Assembly (NCBI RefSeq): GCF_003852235.1
Contig: NZ_CP027732.1
Span: 5,270,001 to 5,334,000 of the forward strand
Origin: Pseudomonas sp. R4-35-07
GTDB lineage: Bacteria > Pseudomonadota > Gammaproteobacteria > Pseudomonadales > Pseudomonadaceae
DNA: 64,000 nucleotides
Direction of reading: 5' to 3'
In this document: piece after piece, positions 9,309 to 17,557 of the stretch
Layout of the letters: each line of letters starts with the position of its first letter
Position numbering within the stretch: position 1 is the first letter of the stretch
Translations under genes and position numbers: made by a program
Notes under the pieces: model-generated
Seen by the model: the letters and a program-made list of their open reading frames with translations, nothing else
Told to the model about the DNA's origin: nothing
The model's database searches: none

Positions 9309-9882
9309 GAACCCTCACCAATACAGTCCTACGGTCCACAATAGCCTTCGGACCTTGCGCCGCATTGATGCACGACATCAGCCCATCGATTTTCGAAAGC
9401 CGGCTTTTAGCCGCGTCGTAGGCATCAAGAGCAACCGCTTTGTCTTGAGATGGTTTGACCGCCCGCGCTTCACTCGCCCGTTGCGCGTCGCGGGAGTTGA
9501 TGAAGTTGCAGCTATCAAATGTCTTGTTGGCGGCATAGACCTGTTTACCGCGACCACTCAGGCCGGCATAGCCACCGTCCCTCACCGAGTCGTAGACCTG
9601 TTGCCAGTCTTGCGGCAGGTAATCACGCAGAGCCGGGTTGTCCATGATGCTGCCTATTCCACGCGATCCGGTGATCGACTGGTACTGCTGCTTCATCTGG
9701 TCAATCTGCGACGTCATCTGCTCGACTTGCTGCGCCCAGCGCGCAGTGTTGGCCGTGAACTCGGCCATGGTCATCGGCGAGTCACTTGCCTGGGTGGTTA
9801 CTGTTACAGGTATTTGCGCGAAGGCTGCTGAAGGCATTGCAATGCCTACAGCCAAGAACCAAGAGGGTAAGGGACTTTTCAT

Positions 9883-10343
9883 ATTCGCCACTCCAAAGGT
9901 TGGGGGCGAACGCAGGATCGTACTGTTCCGATCTGTCGGTCTGTTTAGGAACCGCGCCCGGCACGCTGAGCGTTCTTGGGGCGACTAGGCGGCCATTCTG
10001 TTCTTGGCGGTCAGGCCCTTCTTCTCAGGCCGGCACCCGGTACGCGCGAGGCGTTCTTGGGGCGGTGCAACGTTCGTTAAAAGACCAAAACTATTCATTC
10101 TGGCGTGCGGCACTTTCCCATTTTGGCTAGGGGATGTCGATCATGCAGAACGTTTAGCCAGCGATTTGCTCGCGTTTTAGCGAACGCGCTTTCCGGAGAA
10201 AAATTTAGTCATGACGAAGAAATACAAAGGTATGAGGACTAGTGCAGGATAGGCTAACCGCCGGTAAACTACCCCGGTAGTTTCTGATCGCCCTGCCGGG
10301 GCTTTATTCATTGAGGTGCTAGCCACATATGGAGAAAGCGAAG
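9883..10343 (+). other. divergent region between virB5 remnant and mobC; holds the oriT candidate
   Basis: No gene is supported here. A 14-bp direct repeat GCGTTCTTGGGGCG occurs at 9970-9983 and 10051-10064, with a partial copy near 10000. The right-hand part carries the oriT-like elements described separately. Confidence 0.5.
10244..10283 (-). other. candidate origin of transfer (oriT, IncP/MOBP-like nic region)
   Basis: On the minus strand an inverted repeat AAACTACC-gg-GGTAGTTT (10283-10266) is followed 14 nt later by TATCCTGC (10251-10244). TATCCTGC matches the IncP-type nic consensus YATCCTGY, and RP4 oriT also has an inverted repeat 5' of nic. It sits about 90 bp upstream of the MobC-like gene, where an oriT would be expected. 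The exact nick position is inferred by analogy. Confidence 0.6.
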
Positions 10344-10886
10344 ATGCCGAAGTCGGCTCAGTACCTGGACGTTTACTTGGGGGCGCTCAAAGAGCCATGG
10401 GCTGATTACTGCAAGGCTCTCGGTAAGAAGCCCGGCGCGGCAATCAAAGAGGCTATCGAGCAGCAGCTGGCGAAGGCGGCCGCAAATCCGCAGCCGAAGA
10501 TTTACCATCAGATCTACGAAGCACCTGCCGCCGAGCCTAAGCAACGATTTGAAGTCCTACTGACGGCTTCTGAAAAAGCGGCAATAAAAGAACGGGCGCA
10601 GATGGAAAGATGTTCAATGCGCCGGTGGATTGTCGATGCCATCCGAGCTGGACTGACTCATGAGCCGCAATTTGGAATGAATGAGATCGACGCACTGGGT
10701 GAGTCGAACTATCAGCTTTTGGCCCTTGGCCGCAATCTGAACCAGATCTCTCGTCGCCTGAACGAAGGTGCATACGAGCCGGTAACTGTCGAGCGGATCG
10801 AAGCGCTAACCCGCATCGTTGATAACCATACAGATGTCGTCAACAGAGCTATAAGGGCAAGCCTAGAGCGATGGAAGGTCGAGTGA
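10344..10886 (+). CDS. MobC-like relaxosome accessory protein
   Basis: A 180-aa protein from the ATG at 10344, preceded by GGAG 9 nt upstream; an earlier in-frame ATG at 10329 lacks a site. The C-terminal half has a helix-turn/ribbon-helix-like segment (LTASEKAAIKERAQMER) and the MobC-type signature ALGRNLNQISRRLN. MobC proteins bind oriT and help the relaxase open the DNA. The relaxase gene normally found directly downstream is missing: after the stop there is about 110 bp of non-coding sequence and then the first cargo gene. This supports loss of the mobilisation module by deletion or replacement. Confidence 0.75.
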   Translation: MPKSAQYLDVYLGALKEPWADYCKALGKKPGAAIKEAIEQQLAKAAANPQPKIYHQIYEAPAAEPKQRFEVLLTASEKAAIKERAQMERCSMRRWIVDAIRAGLTHEPQFGMNEIDALGESNYQLLALGRNLNQISRRLNEGAYEPVTVERIEALTRIVDNHTDVVNRAIRASLERWKVE

Positions 10887-10997
10887 TAATTTCCCCGATG
10901 GAGTACTGCTTACCACACACAAACCCATCAAGTCAGTCCACGTATGCCTCGCAATGATAGAGCGCTCATGCTGCACCGATAATCAGTTCAATATCCA

Positions 10998-11996
10998 ATG
11001 GATGGCGATATGAAATCACGTGGTTTTTTCAGCTTCATTAAAGACACCCCTGCCTACAAAGACTCTGAAAAAAACTGGTACGTCGAACTAGCCGACTATA
11101 CGGTCTTTTGGTTCGATCTCGTGATCAATTCGCCCCCAGGAATCGACTTTCAAAAAGTAGCCGCTGCATACCTGAAGGACTACCGCGACGTAGTAAAAGA
11201 GAGCAATGACAAACGTTTTGTGTATTTCATAGCCGCCAGGCAAAAAGTGCGATTCAGCACTAGAAAGCCCCCGAAATACAGTCTAACAAAGAGAGAGATA
11301 ATAATTTATCTAGAAATAGGCAAGAAGCGAAAAGTTAGAAAACTGCGCTTCCTGGCATCGCCATCTCTTAGCGGCAGACGACTGCCCATTATCGTTGACA
11401 ATGGACGATTCATTTCAATTTGGGGCAGCGATCAGAGTAAGCCTGTAGGAGTATCGGTGCACGAGTTCTTAATGGGGGAGAATATCAATATTGGAATCGA
11501 TACTGAGATATTATACGTTGGCTCCACCGATGATCCCGCAACCCGCCCGTTGAAGCGAGACCATCGAGGTTACAGTGATTCGCTATATGACACGCCCACC
11601 GATGAAAGAGACATTTTTGTCTATTACAACCTATTTAAAGCGACTTCAGTTACACAGTCAAACCCATATCTAATTAGCTTCGCAGTTAGCAACTCTGCAA
11701 TAGATGAAGTACAAAAGATGGAGGAAGGCATACTGCTAGAGCATGGACTCATCCATTATTTCGGAACTAAAAGTCAGGAAAAAAGCAAAATTTTGGAGTA
11801 CGGAAGACTAAGAGATGGGTTAAGAAGACTTTCTGCCAATTACAAAATTGAGTCTGTTACTTACTATATCCAGGCGGCGACGCCTACTGAATACTGGCAC
11901 ATCTATTCCAGGCAAGTGCCAGTGAACCATCGACACAACTTCTCTCTTAGCCTCGCAGGCGAAGAAGCGTTATTGGGAGAGCCAGTGGAGCTCTGA
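10998..11996 (+). CDS. uncharacterised protein with GIY-YIG-like motif, in defence island
   Basis: A 332-aa protein, AT-rich relative to the chromosome. The N-terminal half (1-150) is not recognised; it is rich in beta-strand-type segments and basic residues (KRKVRKLRF). The C-terminal half resembles a GIY-YIG nuclease fold: ILYVGSTDDP at 171-180, basic residues R183/K186/R187 and H189 shortly after, and an acidic helix EEGILLEHGLIHYF at 242-255 where the metal-binding Glu would be. The second half of the expected GIY...YIG pair is not obvious, so the assignment is tentative. It stands alone, 456 bp before the IetA-like gene. Start could also be the ATG at 11010. Function unknown; a nuclease role in defence is inference. 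Confidence 0.65.
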   Translation: MDGDMKSRGFFSFIKDTPAYKDSEKNWYVELADYTVFWFDLVINSPPGIDFQKVAAAYLKDYRDVVKESNDKRFVYFIAARQKVRFSTRKPPKYSLTKREIIIYLEIGKKRKVRKLRFLASPSLSGRRLPIIVDNGRFISIWGSDQSKPVGVSVHEFLMGENINIGIDTEILYVGSTDDPATRPLKRDHRGYSDSLYDTPTDERDIFVYYNLFKATSVTQSNPYLISFAVSNSAIDEVQKMEEGILLEHGLIHYFGTKSQEKSKILEYGRLRDGLRRLSANYKIESVTYYIQAATPTEYWHIYSRQVPVNHRHNFSLSLAGEEALLGEPVEL

Positions 11997-12452
11997 AGCC
12001 GTCTAGTCAACACTGAAGATATCTCTCAAATTGCTTAGTGCTGACAGAAAGACCATCAGCATTAACCCGCTTGAGCACCCGGAAAGTTGCCTATCGCCCA
12101 CTGACCTAACTCGATGCCGTCGAGTTCGCTGATCAGAATTCTGCGCCGCCCCCAGCCCCCCTGTTGTTGATCTTGAGCTTCGCGGTCTCTAGGAATGCGC
12201 CACATGTCTGCCCCGGACGTGTGCCCCCAGTTCTTTTCGTTGACCCTAGATAAACGAAGCCCTCTCCCTTTTCGGTTCGACCACTGCTGGTCGATCCTCA
12301 AGCCAATCCGGAACCGAAGCGCACTTCTAAAATGGTAAACAAAAACCAAAAAAATCTAGAAAATTTACCAATTATGGTAAGCTCAGACCGAGAAATGGTA
12401 AATTTTACGGCATCTCATCTATAGGTCAGAGCCGTGCGCTTCCGGAGCACAC
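11997..12452 (+). other. gap between the GIY-YIG-like gene and ietA-like gene; compositionally mixed
   Basis: The left part (about 12060-12310) is more GC-rich than its neighbours and has an open minus-strand frame of 95 codons (12062-12349) with no recognised domain and no good ribosome-binding site. The right part is very A/T rich and carries the TGGTAA motifs. I see no supported gene. Confidence 0.4.
12333..12408 (+). promoter_or_regulatory. TGGTAA motif cluster, candidate operator/promoter region of the ietAS-like operon
   Basis: TGGTAA occurs at 12333-12338, 12375-12380 and 12396-12401. The middle copy forms a perfect inverted repeat with TTACCA (12365-12370) around ATTA. The cluster ends about 45 bp before the first gene of the pair. 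Such repeated half-sites suggest binding by a dedicated regulator; the C-terminal HTH of the IetA-like protein is one candidate (inference). Confidence 0.45.
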
Positions 12453-13529
12453 ATGGACAGCAAAGCAATTCTAAGCCTCATAGACCTGGCGCTAGGCGGA
12501 GATCCGCGCACTCTACGCATGCATCTTCACAAAATGGCGGTCAAAACCGGCCACCGGGATCCAGAGCTATCTGAAAAAATCCTGTCACGACTATCGACCA
12601 ACGGCCTTAGATCAGCTCAGCCAGCGAAACCTATCCCAGTGGATTCAGACAGCCGACTAAATTTAGTCAGGGTCGAAAATCCGGTCGTCATGGATGACGC
12701 CCCCATTTACTCCGAAGAAATCCTGGCACTGCTAGACCAGGTCGTTCTTGAGCGAAAGTCGGCATCAAAGCTATTAGCCGAAGGTTTGTCTCCTGCTAAA
12801 TCACTATTATTCCAAGGGCCACCTGGAGTCGGTAAAACGATGACGGCACGGTGGCTTGCATCAAGACTAGGCCTCCCGTTTTTAACGCTAGACCTAGCAA
12901 CTGTCATGAGCAGCTTTCTAGGCAAAACCGGAAATAATATCAAGGCAGTGATTGATCATGCGTCTTCATTTCCCTGCGTGTTGCTTCTTGACGAGTTTGA
13001 TGCGGTAGCTAAGCGGCGAGATGACGACAGGGAGCTAGGAGAACTTAAACGGTTGGTAACTGTACTGTTACAGGTCATTGATGAATGGCCTGAATCGTCA
13101 GTATTAATAGCTGCAACAAATCACGGCGACCTCTTGGACCCTGCCATCTGGCGTCGGTTTGATCTGGAAATATCATTTGATCTTCCAAGCGAACAAATGC
13201 GAAAAGCTTATATCATTAGCTACTGGCCAGAACTAACTAAACACGCGGATAATCTCGCACATTTTTTTGGTGAAATCTCCTACAGTGATATTGATCGAAG
13301 CCTAAGGAAAGCCAAGAAGAAAAGCATATTAAATGAGTGCAATTTTATCACCTGTATCACTGGAGCCATCGAGAACAAACCAGGTAATAAAGTTGAGTTA
13401 AAAAAGAAAGATGTCATTAGATTAGCAGCAGAAGGAATGTCTCAGAGAGCCATATCTATCGCACTGGAAATAAGCAGACCAACCGTAAAAAAAATTATGG
13501 ACCAACACGTCGAATGTAAGGAAACCTAA
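12453..13529 (+). CDS. ietA: AAA+ ATPase of an IetAS-like defence system
   Basis: A 358-aa AAA+ protein: Walker A GPPGVGKT at 122-129, Walker B VLLLDEFD at 176-183, sensor-1 LIAATNH at 218-224 and an RRFD arginine-finger motif at 234-237. A C-terminal recombinase-type HTH lies at about 320-349 (VIRLAAEGMSQRAISIALEISRPTVKKIM). Its stop overlaps the start of the subtilisin-like protease gene (TAATGA), so they are translationally coupled. An ATPase plus S8 protease pair is the composition of IetAS, an anti-phage system known from genomic screens. The HTH tail may be a variation. Gene symbol by family analogy. Confidence 0.8.
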   Translation: MDSKAILSLIDLALGGDPRTLRMHLHKMAVKTGHRDPELSEKILSRLSTNGLRSAQPAKPIPVDSDSRLNLVRVENPVVMDDAPIYSEEILALLDQVVLERKSASKLLAEGLSPAKSLLFQGPPGVGKTMTARWLASRLGLPFLTLDLATVMSSFLGKTGNNIKAVIDHASSFPCVLLLDEFDAVAKRRDDDRELGELKRLVTVLLQVIDEWPESSVLIAATNHGDLLDPAIWRRFDLEISFDLPSEQMRKAYIISYWPELTKHADNLAHFFGEISYSDIDRSLRKAKKKSILNECNFITCITGAIENKPGNKVELKKKDVIRLAAEGMSQRAISIALEISRPTVKKIMDQHVECKET

Positions 13530-15727
13530 TGAACAATTTTATAGTCGGATATGGCGAAACGCTTACAACAAAGGTAGATATCGGTGGTGGTGGTGGCGAC
13601 AAAAAACACCCATACTCAATATCCGAGGCAATGAAGCGCATTGGCTCTCAGCTTGAAGAGATAATATCTAAAATAGAAAACAAACCAGATACAGAGTGCG
13701 CTGGCGGCAAGGTAGTCATAAAATTTATTCAGCACCCTTCCTATCTAGCAAAGTCTTATTATCCAAGGAAACTGTTCTCTGCCTACGGAATGGAAGATAT
13801 TGGGTCCCGGGCGGTAACCGTAAAACCTGAGCAATGGGGTGTCAAAAAGCACCCGGAAGCTGGATTGGCTAGCTGTGTGTTTGTATCTGGTGAAAAAAGT
13901 CAATACAGGAAACTACTAACTGATCTAACATCAAACTCTTTAACAAGAGCATCCGAAGACGTTCTAAGAACTCTTGAACGTATCGAATATTTTGATGCAG
14001 CCGAAAAGATAAAAAGCATTGACACGTCTGGCGACAGTTTGAATCTTGAAGTGGTTATACACGCATCCGCTGACGACGAGTATGTTGTTCGCGCTTTCGA
14101 CGACTATGCTTCTCTCAACGGCGGAGCAGTAAGACGAGAAAAAGCCAAAGTCGTAGGTGGATTGACATTTTTGCCTGTAAGCATTCCACATGGCAAGGAA
14201 CAAATTCTGGCAAAATTTGCTCAACTCAGAGTACTCAGAAGCATTCCAAAGTTGAGGATGAATAAACCGGAAACACTACGCAGCCCTGTGAGCAACCCGG
14301 TAACTCTTCCTAACTGGAATCCAGACATCTTGAATCGTGACTTCAAGGTTTGCATTTTCGATGGAGGCTTAGGAGACGGAAATCATATATTTAACTGGGT
14401 GACCGAGATCGTACCAGCAGGAATGGAAGGTTCACATCCAGAGTATCTTGCTCACGGTAGCGAAGTTTGCTCTGCATACTTATTCGGACCAGCGTTGGGT
14501 TCGGACTGTACGCTCGGATCTCCGTACACTACAGTCGACATAGTCAGAGTTATTTCCCAGGGTGACGACGACCCTGACCTATTTGATGTACTCACTCGCA
14601 TTGAAGACACCCTGAAGCTCAAAACTTATAAATATGTAAACCTGAGCCTCGGACCTAATATTGCGATTGACGATGACGAAGTTCACGTGTGGACATCCGT
14701 TATCGATGCGCTTCTTCAGGACGGTGACTGCCTCGCAGTCGTCGCAGTAGGGAACGACGGTGACCTACCAGGCGATTATGGTCGTGTACAACCACCTAGT
14801 GATATGGTCAACAGTCTTTCAGTTGGGGCAAGTGATGGGGAGCTCCAAGGGTGGGCAAGAGCGCCTTATAGCTGCGTGGGGCCAGGCCGCAGTCCTGGAG
14901 TGGTAAAACCTGATGGCGTGATGTTCGGTGGCGCGCCTCACAACCTGTTCAGAGTCTACTCACCAAGGATCCATTCTTTCGTAGACACTATGGGCACAAG
15001 CTATGCTGCTCCATACGCATTACGTGTGGCTGCCGGCATTGACGCCATCACAGACTTCAATTTATCCACAAACACAGTTAAAGCTCTGATGGTGCATTCT
15101 GCGAAACCGGATGAGCATGATCTGAAAAATGTAGGTTGGGGTAGATTCCCTACCTCACCTGAATCGGTAATTACATGCCTTGATGATGAGGCGACTATCG
15201 TGTTCCAAGGCGAGCTTGAGAACTCAAAGCATCTCCGAATCCCAGTACCTCTTCCGGCATCAACTGATTCAACATGGGTACATTTAAGTGCTACATTCTG
15301 TATAAGTGCCATCGTGGATCCTGAACATCCATTGCGCTACACCAGATCCGGTCTTGAAATTTCTTTTCGGGCGAATGAAGATCGGTTTACGTTGGACGGA
15401 GCTAATGCTGACACCAAGCCATTTTTTTCGCTAGGAAAACTATACCCGAGTGAGTATGAGTTGAGAGAGGATGCACACAAATGGGAAACCACTCTTTCTA
15501 GACATCAACGTTTTAAACGATCTACACTTCAATCCCCAGTTTTTGATGTTAAATATCACGCCCGCGAGCAAGGCGGAACAATTAGCGAAGATCTACCTGC
15601 CATTCGCTATACATTGATACTTACAATACGCGCAGAAGGTGACAACAGTATCTACAACAAGATACTGCAAGAAAACCAAACGTTACAGGCTATAAATGTA
15701 AGAACCAGAATTGAGATTAAACCCTAG
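13529..15727 (+). CDS. ietS: subtilisin-like (S8) serine protease of an IetAS-like defence system
   Basis: A 732-aa protein. Residues 1-265 form an unrecognised N-terminal region. The S8 domain shows the triad Asp278 (CIFDGG), His309 (HGSEV) and Ser491 (GTSYAAP), plus the oxyanion Asn409 (AVGND). A C-terminal region of about 200 residues is beta-rich and of unknown role. No signal peptide is visible, so it is probably cytoplasmic, fitting an intracellular defence effector controlled by the partner ATPase. The start overlaps the ATPase stop. All catalytic residues are present, so it should be active. Gene symbol by family analogy. Confidence 0.8.
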   Translation: MNNFIVGYGETLTTKVDIGGGGGDKKHPYSISEAMKRIGSQLEEIISKIENKPDTECAGGKVVIKFIQHPSYLAKSYYPRKLFSAYGMEDIGSRAVTVKPEQWGVKKHPEAGLASCVFVSGEKSQYRKLLTDLTSNSLTRASEDVLRTLERIEYFDAAEKIKSIDTSGDSLNLEVVIHASADDEYVVRAFDDYASLNGGAVRREKAKVVGGLTFLPVSIPHGKEQILAKFAQLRVLRSIPKLRMNKPETLRSPVSNPVTLPNWNPDILNRDFKVCIFDGGLGDGNHIFNWVTEIVPAGMEGSHPEYLAHGSEVCSAYLFGPALGSDCTLGSPYTTVDIVRVISQGDDDPDLFDVLTRIEDTLKLKTYKYVNLSLGPNIAIDDDEVHVWTSVIDALLQDGDCLAVVAVGNDGDLPGDYGRVQPPSDMVNSLSVGASDGELQGWARAPYSCVGPGRSPGVVKPDGVMFGGAPHNLFRVYSPRIHSFVDTMGTSYAAPYALRVAAGIDAITDFNLSTNTVKALMVHSAKPDEHDLKNVGWGRFPTSPESVITCLDDEATIVFQGELENSKHLRIPVPLPASTDSTWVHLSATFCISAIVDPEHPLRYTRSGLEISFRANEDRFTLDGANADTKPFFSLGKLYPSEYELREDAHKWETTLSRHQRFKRSTLQSPVFDVKYHAREQGGTISEDLPAIRYTLILTIRAEGDNSIYNKILQENQTLQAINVRTRIEIKP

Positions 15728-15747
15728 ATTGATTGAGTTCTATAAAC

Positions 15748-15775
15748 AATGAGCAACCCAACAGGGTTGCTCATT
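15748..15775 (+). terminator. hairpin after the protease gene
   Basis: AATGAGCAACCC (15748-15759) pairs perfectly with GGGTTGCTCATT (15764-15775) around AACA, 20 bp after the stop. No T run follows, so it could be a processing or protein-binding stem rather than a classical terminator. Confidence 0.6.
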
Positions 15776-15943
15776 GCCCACCTAGCTTAGCGAAGACTAG
15801 TTGTTTGCAACTCATAATCGATCGCTTCTTGGCTCGTGCCCCGGGCCACTTTTTTATGACGACTCAACGCCATGGACGTTTGCTCTGAATTGGACTAGCC
15901 TCGGCATACAGGCAATGTCGAATAGCCATCACGGAGAAAAATT

Positions 15944-16582
15944 ATGCCAAGGCAGGCGATTCAAGCTCACTCCACCGCTCGTGGTATCCCTTACCTACTC
16001 CATTTCACACGAGCATCGAACCTTCCTACAATCCTTCAACATGGGCTATACCCGATAGGAAGGACCCATGAGGTCGGCTTAGCTCCCCAGATCAACGATC
16101 AACTGCGCCGTGACGGTCACAAAGATAGCAACTCGGTTTCAATCGGATTTCCAAACAGCCAGATGCTGTACAAGTACAGAATGGCCGAGCCCCTCGTCGA
16201 CTGGGTCATTCTGGTCCTGCACCCCAGCATTTTATGGGTAAAAGATTGCGCATTCTGCAAGCACAATGCTGCTGATGGCCGAATCAGTTGCTGCCCGCTC
16301 CCCGAACTGATGACTCCTGAATCGCTCTTGGGTATGTTCGAGGAAATCGACGGATGCTTGCCGCGGGTTGAGCAACGGTTGAAAATATCAGACCCTACAG
16401 ACGTTCAAGCGGAGGTTTTGGTTTTCGATGTAATCGAGCCGCAGTACATCGTCGGAGTTATTTACGAGAAAGCCCTTGTCCGTGATGCCCATGCACATTT
16501 GCTAGGCGATCGAAAGCCGTATGTGCATTCGAACAACAAAGGCATGTTCGCAAACCGTAAATATGCTCGCACATGGGGCTGA
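15944..16582 (+). CDS. DarT-family DNA ADP-ribosyltransferase toxin
   Basis: A 212-aa protein with a GGAG site 7 nt before the ATG. It has the DarT (DUF4433) layout: PYLLHFT at 17-22 near the N-terminus (NAD-binding His20), a central SIGFPNSQMLYKYR segment (66-79), a Cys-containing CAFCKHNAADGR stretch (102-113), and QAEVLVFDVI at 155-164 carrying the likely catalytic Glu157. DarT enzymes ADP-ribosylate single-stranded DNA and act as toxins or anti-phage effectors. The adjacent NADAR-like gene suggests the guanosine-modifying DarT1 type rather than the DarTG type, which pairs with a macrodomain protein. Confidence 0.8.
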   Translation: MPRQAIQAHSTARGIPYLLHFTRASNLPTILQHGLYPIGRTHEVGLAPQINDQLRRDGHKDSNSVSIGFPNSQMLYKYRMAEPLVDWVILVLHPSILWVKDCAFCKHNAADGRISCCPLPELMTPESLLGMFEEIDGCLPRVEQRLKISDPTDVQAEVLVFDVIEPQYIVGVIYEKALVRDAHAHLLGDRKPYVHSNNKGMFANRKYARTWG

Positions 16583-16600
16583 GAAAAAATTAGGATTTTT

Positions 16601-17308
16601 ATGGCATCTAGACCGATTTTTATCCCGAACAGCACAGGACCTACGCTAGTAGACACTAGGCATGTCGAATTCAAATGGTTTCCAGGATTATCAGCATCTC
16701 AAAAACAGAAATCTGTTGAGTCGCTGCACCAAGCTGCAAAGGAACAGATCTCCTCACTCACCGACGTCCTTGAGGTGTCCAGCAAATCGAAGCTCGACCT
16801 TGGAATCGCTCTAAGTGCTTTCAACCTCACCATTACCACGCTCAAAAACAATCTGACATTTAGTGTTGAATGTGCATTTCAAGGCAGCAAGGTTTTTGAG
16901 CATGGCGGACCTTATCGCGATATTTTTTCCCTAACCTCCCGGGAAGCCAAGAAAGATGAGAGGATAAAATCGTCGGGAAGGCTCACAGCGTTTCAGTTTT
17001 TCGGCACTGAATGGCCACTCGAGCCAAGAACCGCATTCTATGATTGGCTATACATCAACGCGCTCAAAAAGCATCCATTGATCGCAACTCAGCTAACGTT
17101 ATATTCAGCGTTTACAGATATTGAGTTTAATCCTGAGCGCTCAATAAATTGCCAGGCGTACTCTGTAGCGCTGTTCATAGCGCTTGAGCAGCGCGGCCTA
17201 CTTGAACAGGCCGCCAGTTCGAAAGATGCATTTCTGGAGATCGTAGAAAGCGCAAAGGTCAGCAATACGCATCGCGACGACACCATTCAAGGCGATTTGC
17301 TGAGTTAG
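16601..17308 (+). CDS. NADAR-like partner (putative antitoxin) of the DarT-family toxin
   Basis: A 235-aa protein 18 bp after the DarT-like gene, with an AGGA site 5 nt before its ATG. It contains GIALSAFNLT (about 68-77), SVECAFQGSKVF...GGPY (about 87-106), FYDWLYINAL, AFTDIEFNPERSINCQA and a hydrophobic C-terminal helix. The E-x-x-FQ-x-x-K pattern recalls NADAR domains, which in DarT1 pairs remove ADP-ribose from guanine bases. I recall proteins of this shape described as DarT1-associated NADAR antitoxins; no search was run. Neutralisation of the toxin is therefore inferred from family and position. Confidence 0.65.
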   Translation: MASRPIFIPNSTGPTLVDTRHVEFKWFPGLSASQKQKSVESLHQAAKEQISSLTDVLEVSSKSKLDLGIALSAFNLTITTLKNNLTFSVECAFQGSKVFEHGGPYRDIFSLTSREAKKDERIKSSGRLTAFQFFGTEWPLEPRTAFYDWLYINALKKHPLIATQLTLYSAFTDIEFNPERSINCQAYSVALFIALEQRGLLEQAASSKDAFLEIVESAKVSNTHRDDTIQGDLLS

Positions 17309-17557
17309 GCTGTAAAGGCCCGGTTCGACCCCACCGTCATAGAAAAAGAGAGCGTCACCGCCTGCGAGTTTGCCTTGGAGTCGATCCTTGCTTACAAATG
17401 TGTACAAGCTGCAAAAACAGTACCTTTGCGGTACAGTGCCCAGCTTGAACAACCTTCTCAAGACTACGCTCAACGCCAAGTAATACGGGGCCTCCAGCTA
17501 TGCCAAGCTACGTTCAGTTTCGGACGGTTTCTCGAGGCATATCAGCTCGCCCAGCAA
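17309..17557 (+). other. right end of the island, no gene seen
   Basis: About 250 bp between the NADAR-like gene and the tRNA fragment. I see no integrase remnant, no RNA gene and no recognisable motif. Short open frames here do not resemble known proteins. Confidence 0.4.

Larger units (their letters stand above)
9202..9882 (-). pseudogene. truncated VirB5-like type IV secretion pilus protein
   Basis: The start ATG (9880-9882) has a GGAG 8 nt upstream. The protein begins with a signal peptide (MKSPLPSWFLAVGIAMPSAA) and then a VirB5/TrwJ-like region: an Ala/Gln/Met coiled coil around WAQQVEQMTSQIDQMKQQYQ, then SRGIGSIMDNPALRDYLPQDW. Homologous-looking sequence stops near INAAQGPKAI (about base 9345). 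After that the frame runs through the att repeat and ends inside the tRNA gene. VirB5 proteins are minor components at the conjugation pilus tip. The C-terminal third is missing, so it is probably non-functional. No other type IV secretion gene remains here. Confidence 0.75.

Noticed and set aside
9295..9831. 178-codon plus-strand frame opposite the virB5 remnant
   Set aside because: Antisense; the minus-strand signal peptide, SD and VirB5-like sequence are much better support.
12062..12349. 95-codon minus-strand frame before the IetA-like gene
   Set aside because: No domain recognised, no convincing ribosome-binding site; kept only as a composition anomaly.
15801..16058. Plus-strand 85-codon frame overlapping the DarT-like start
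   Set aside because: Overlaps the better-supported DarT frame and shows no known motif.
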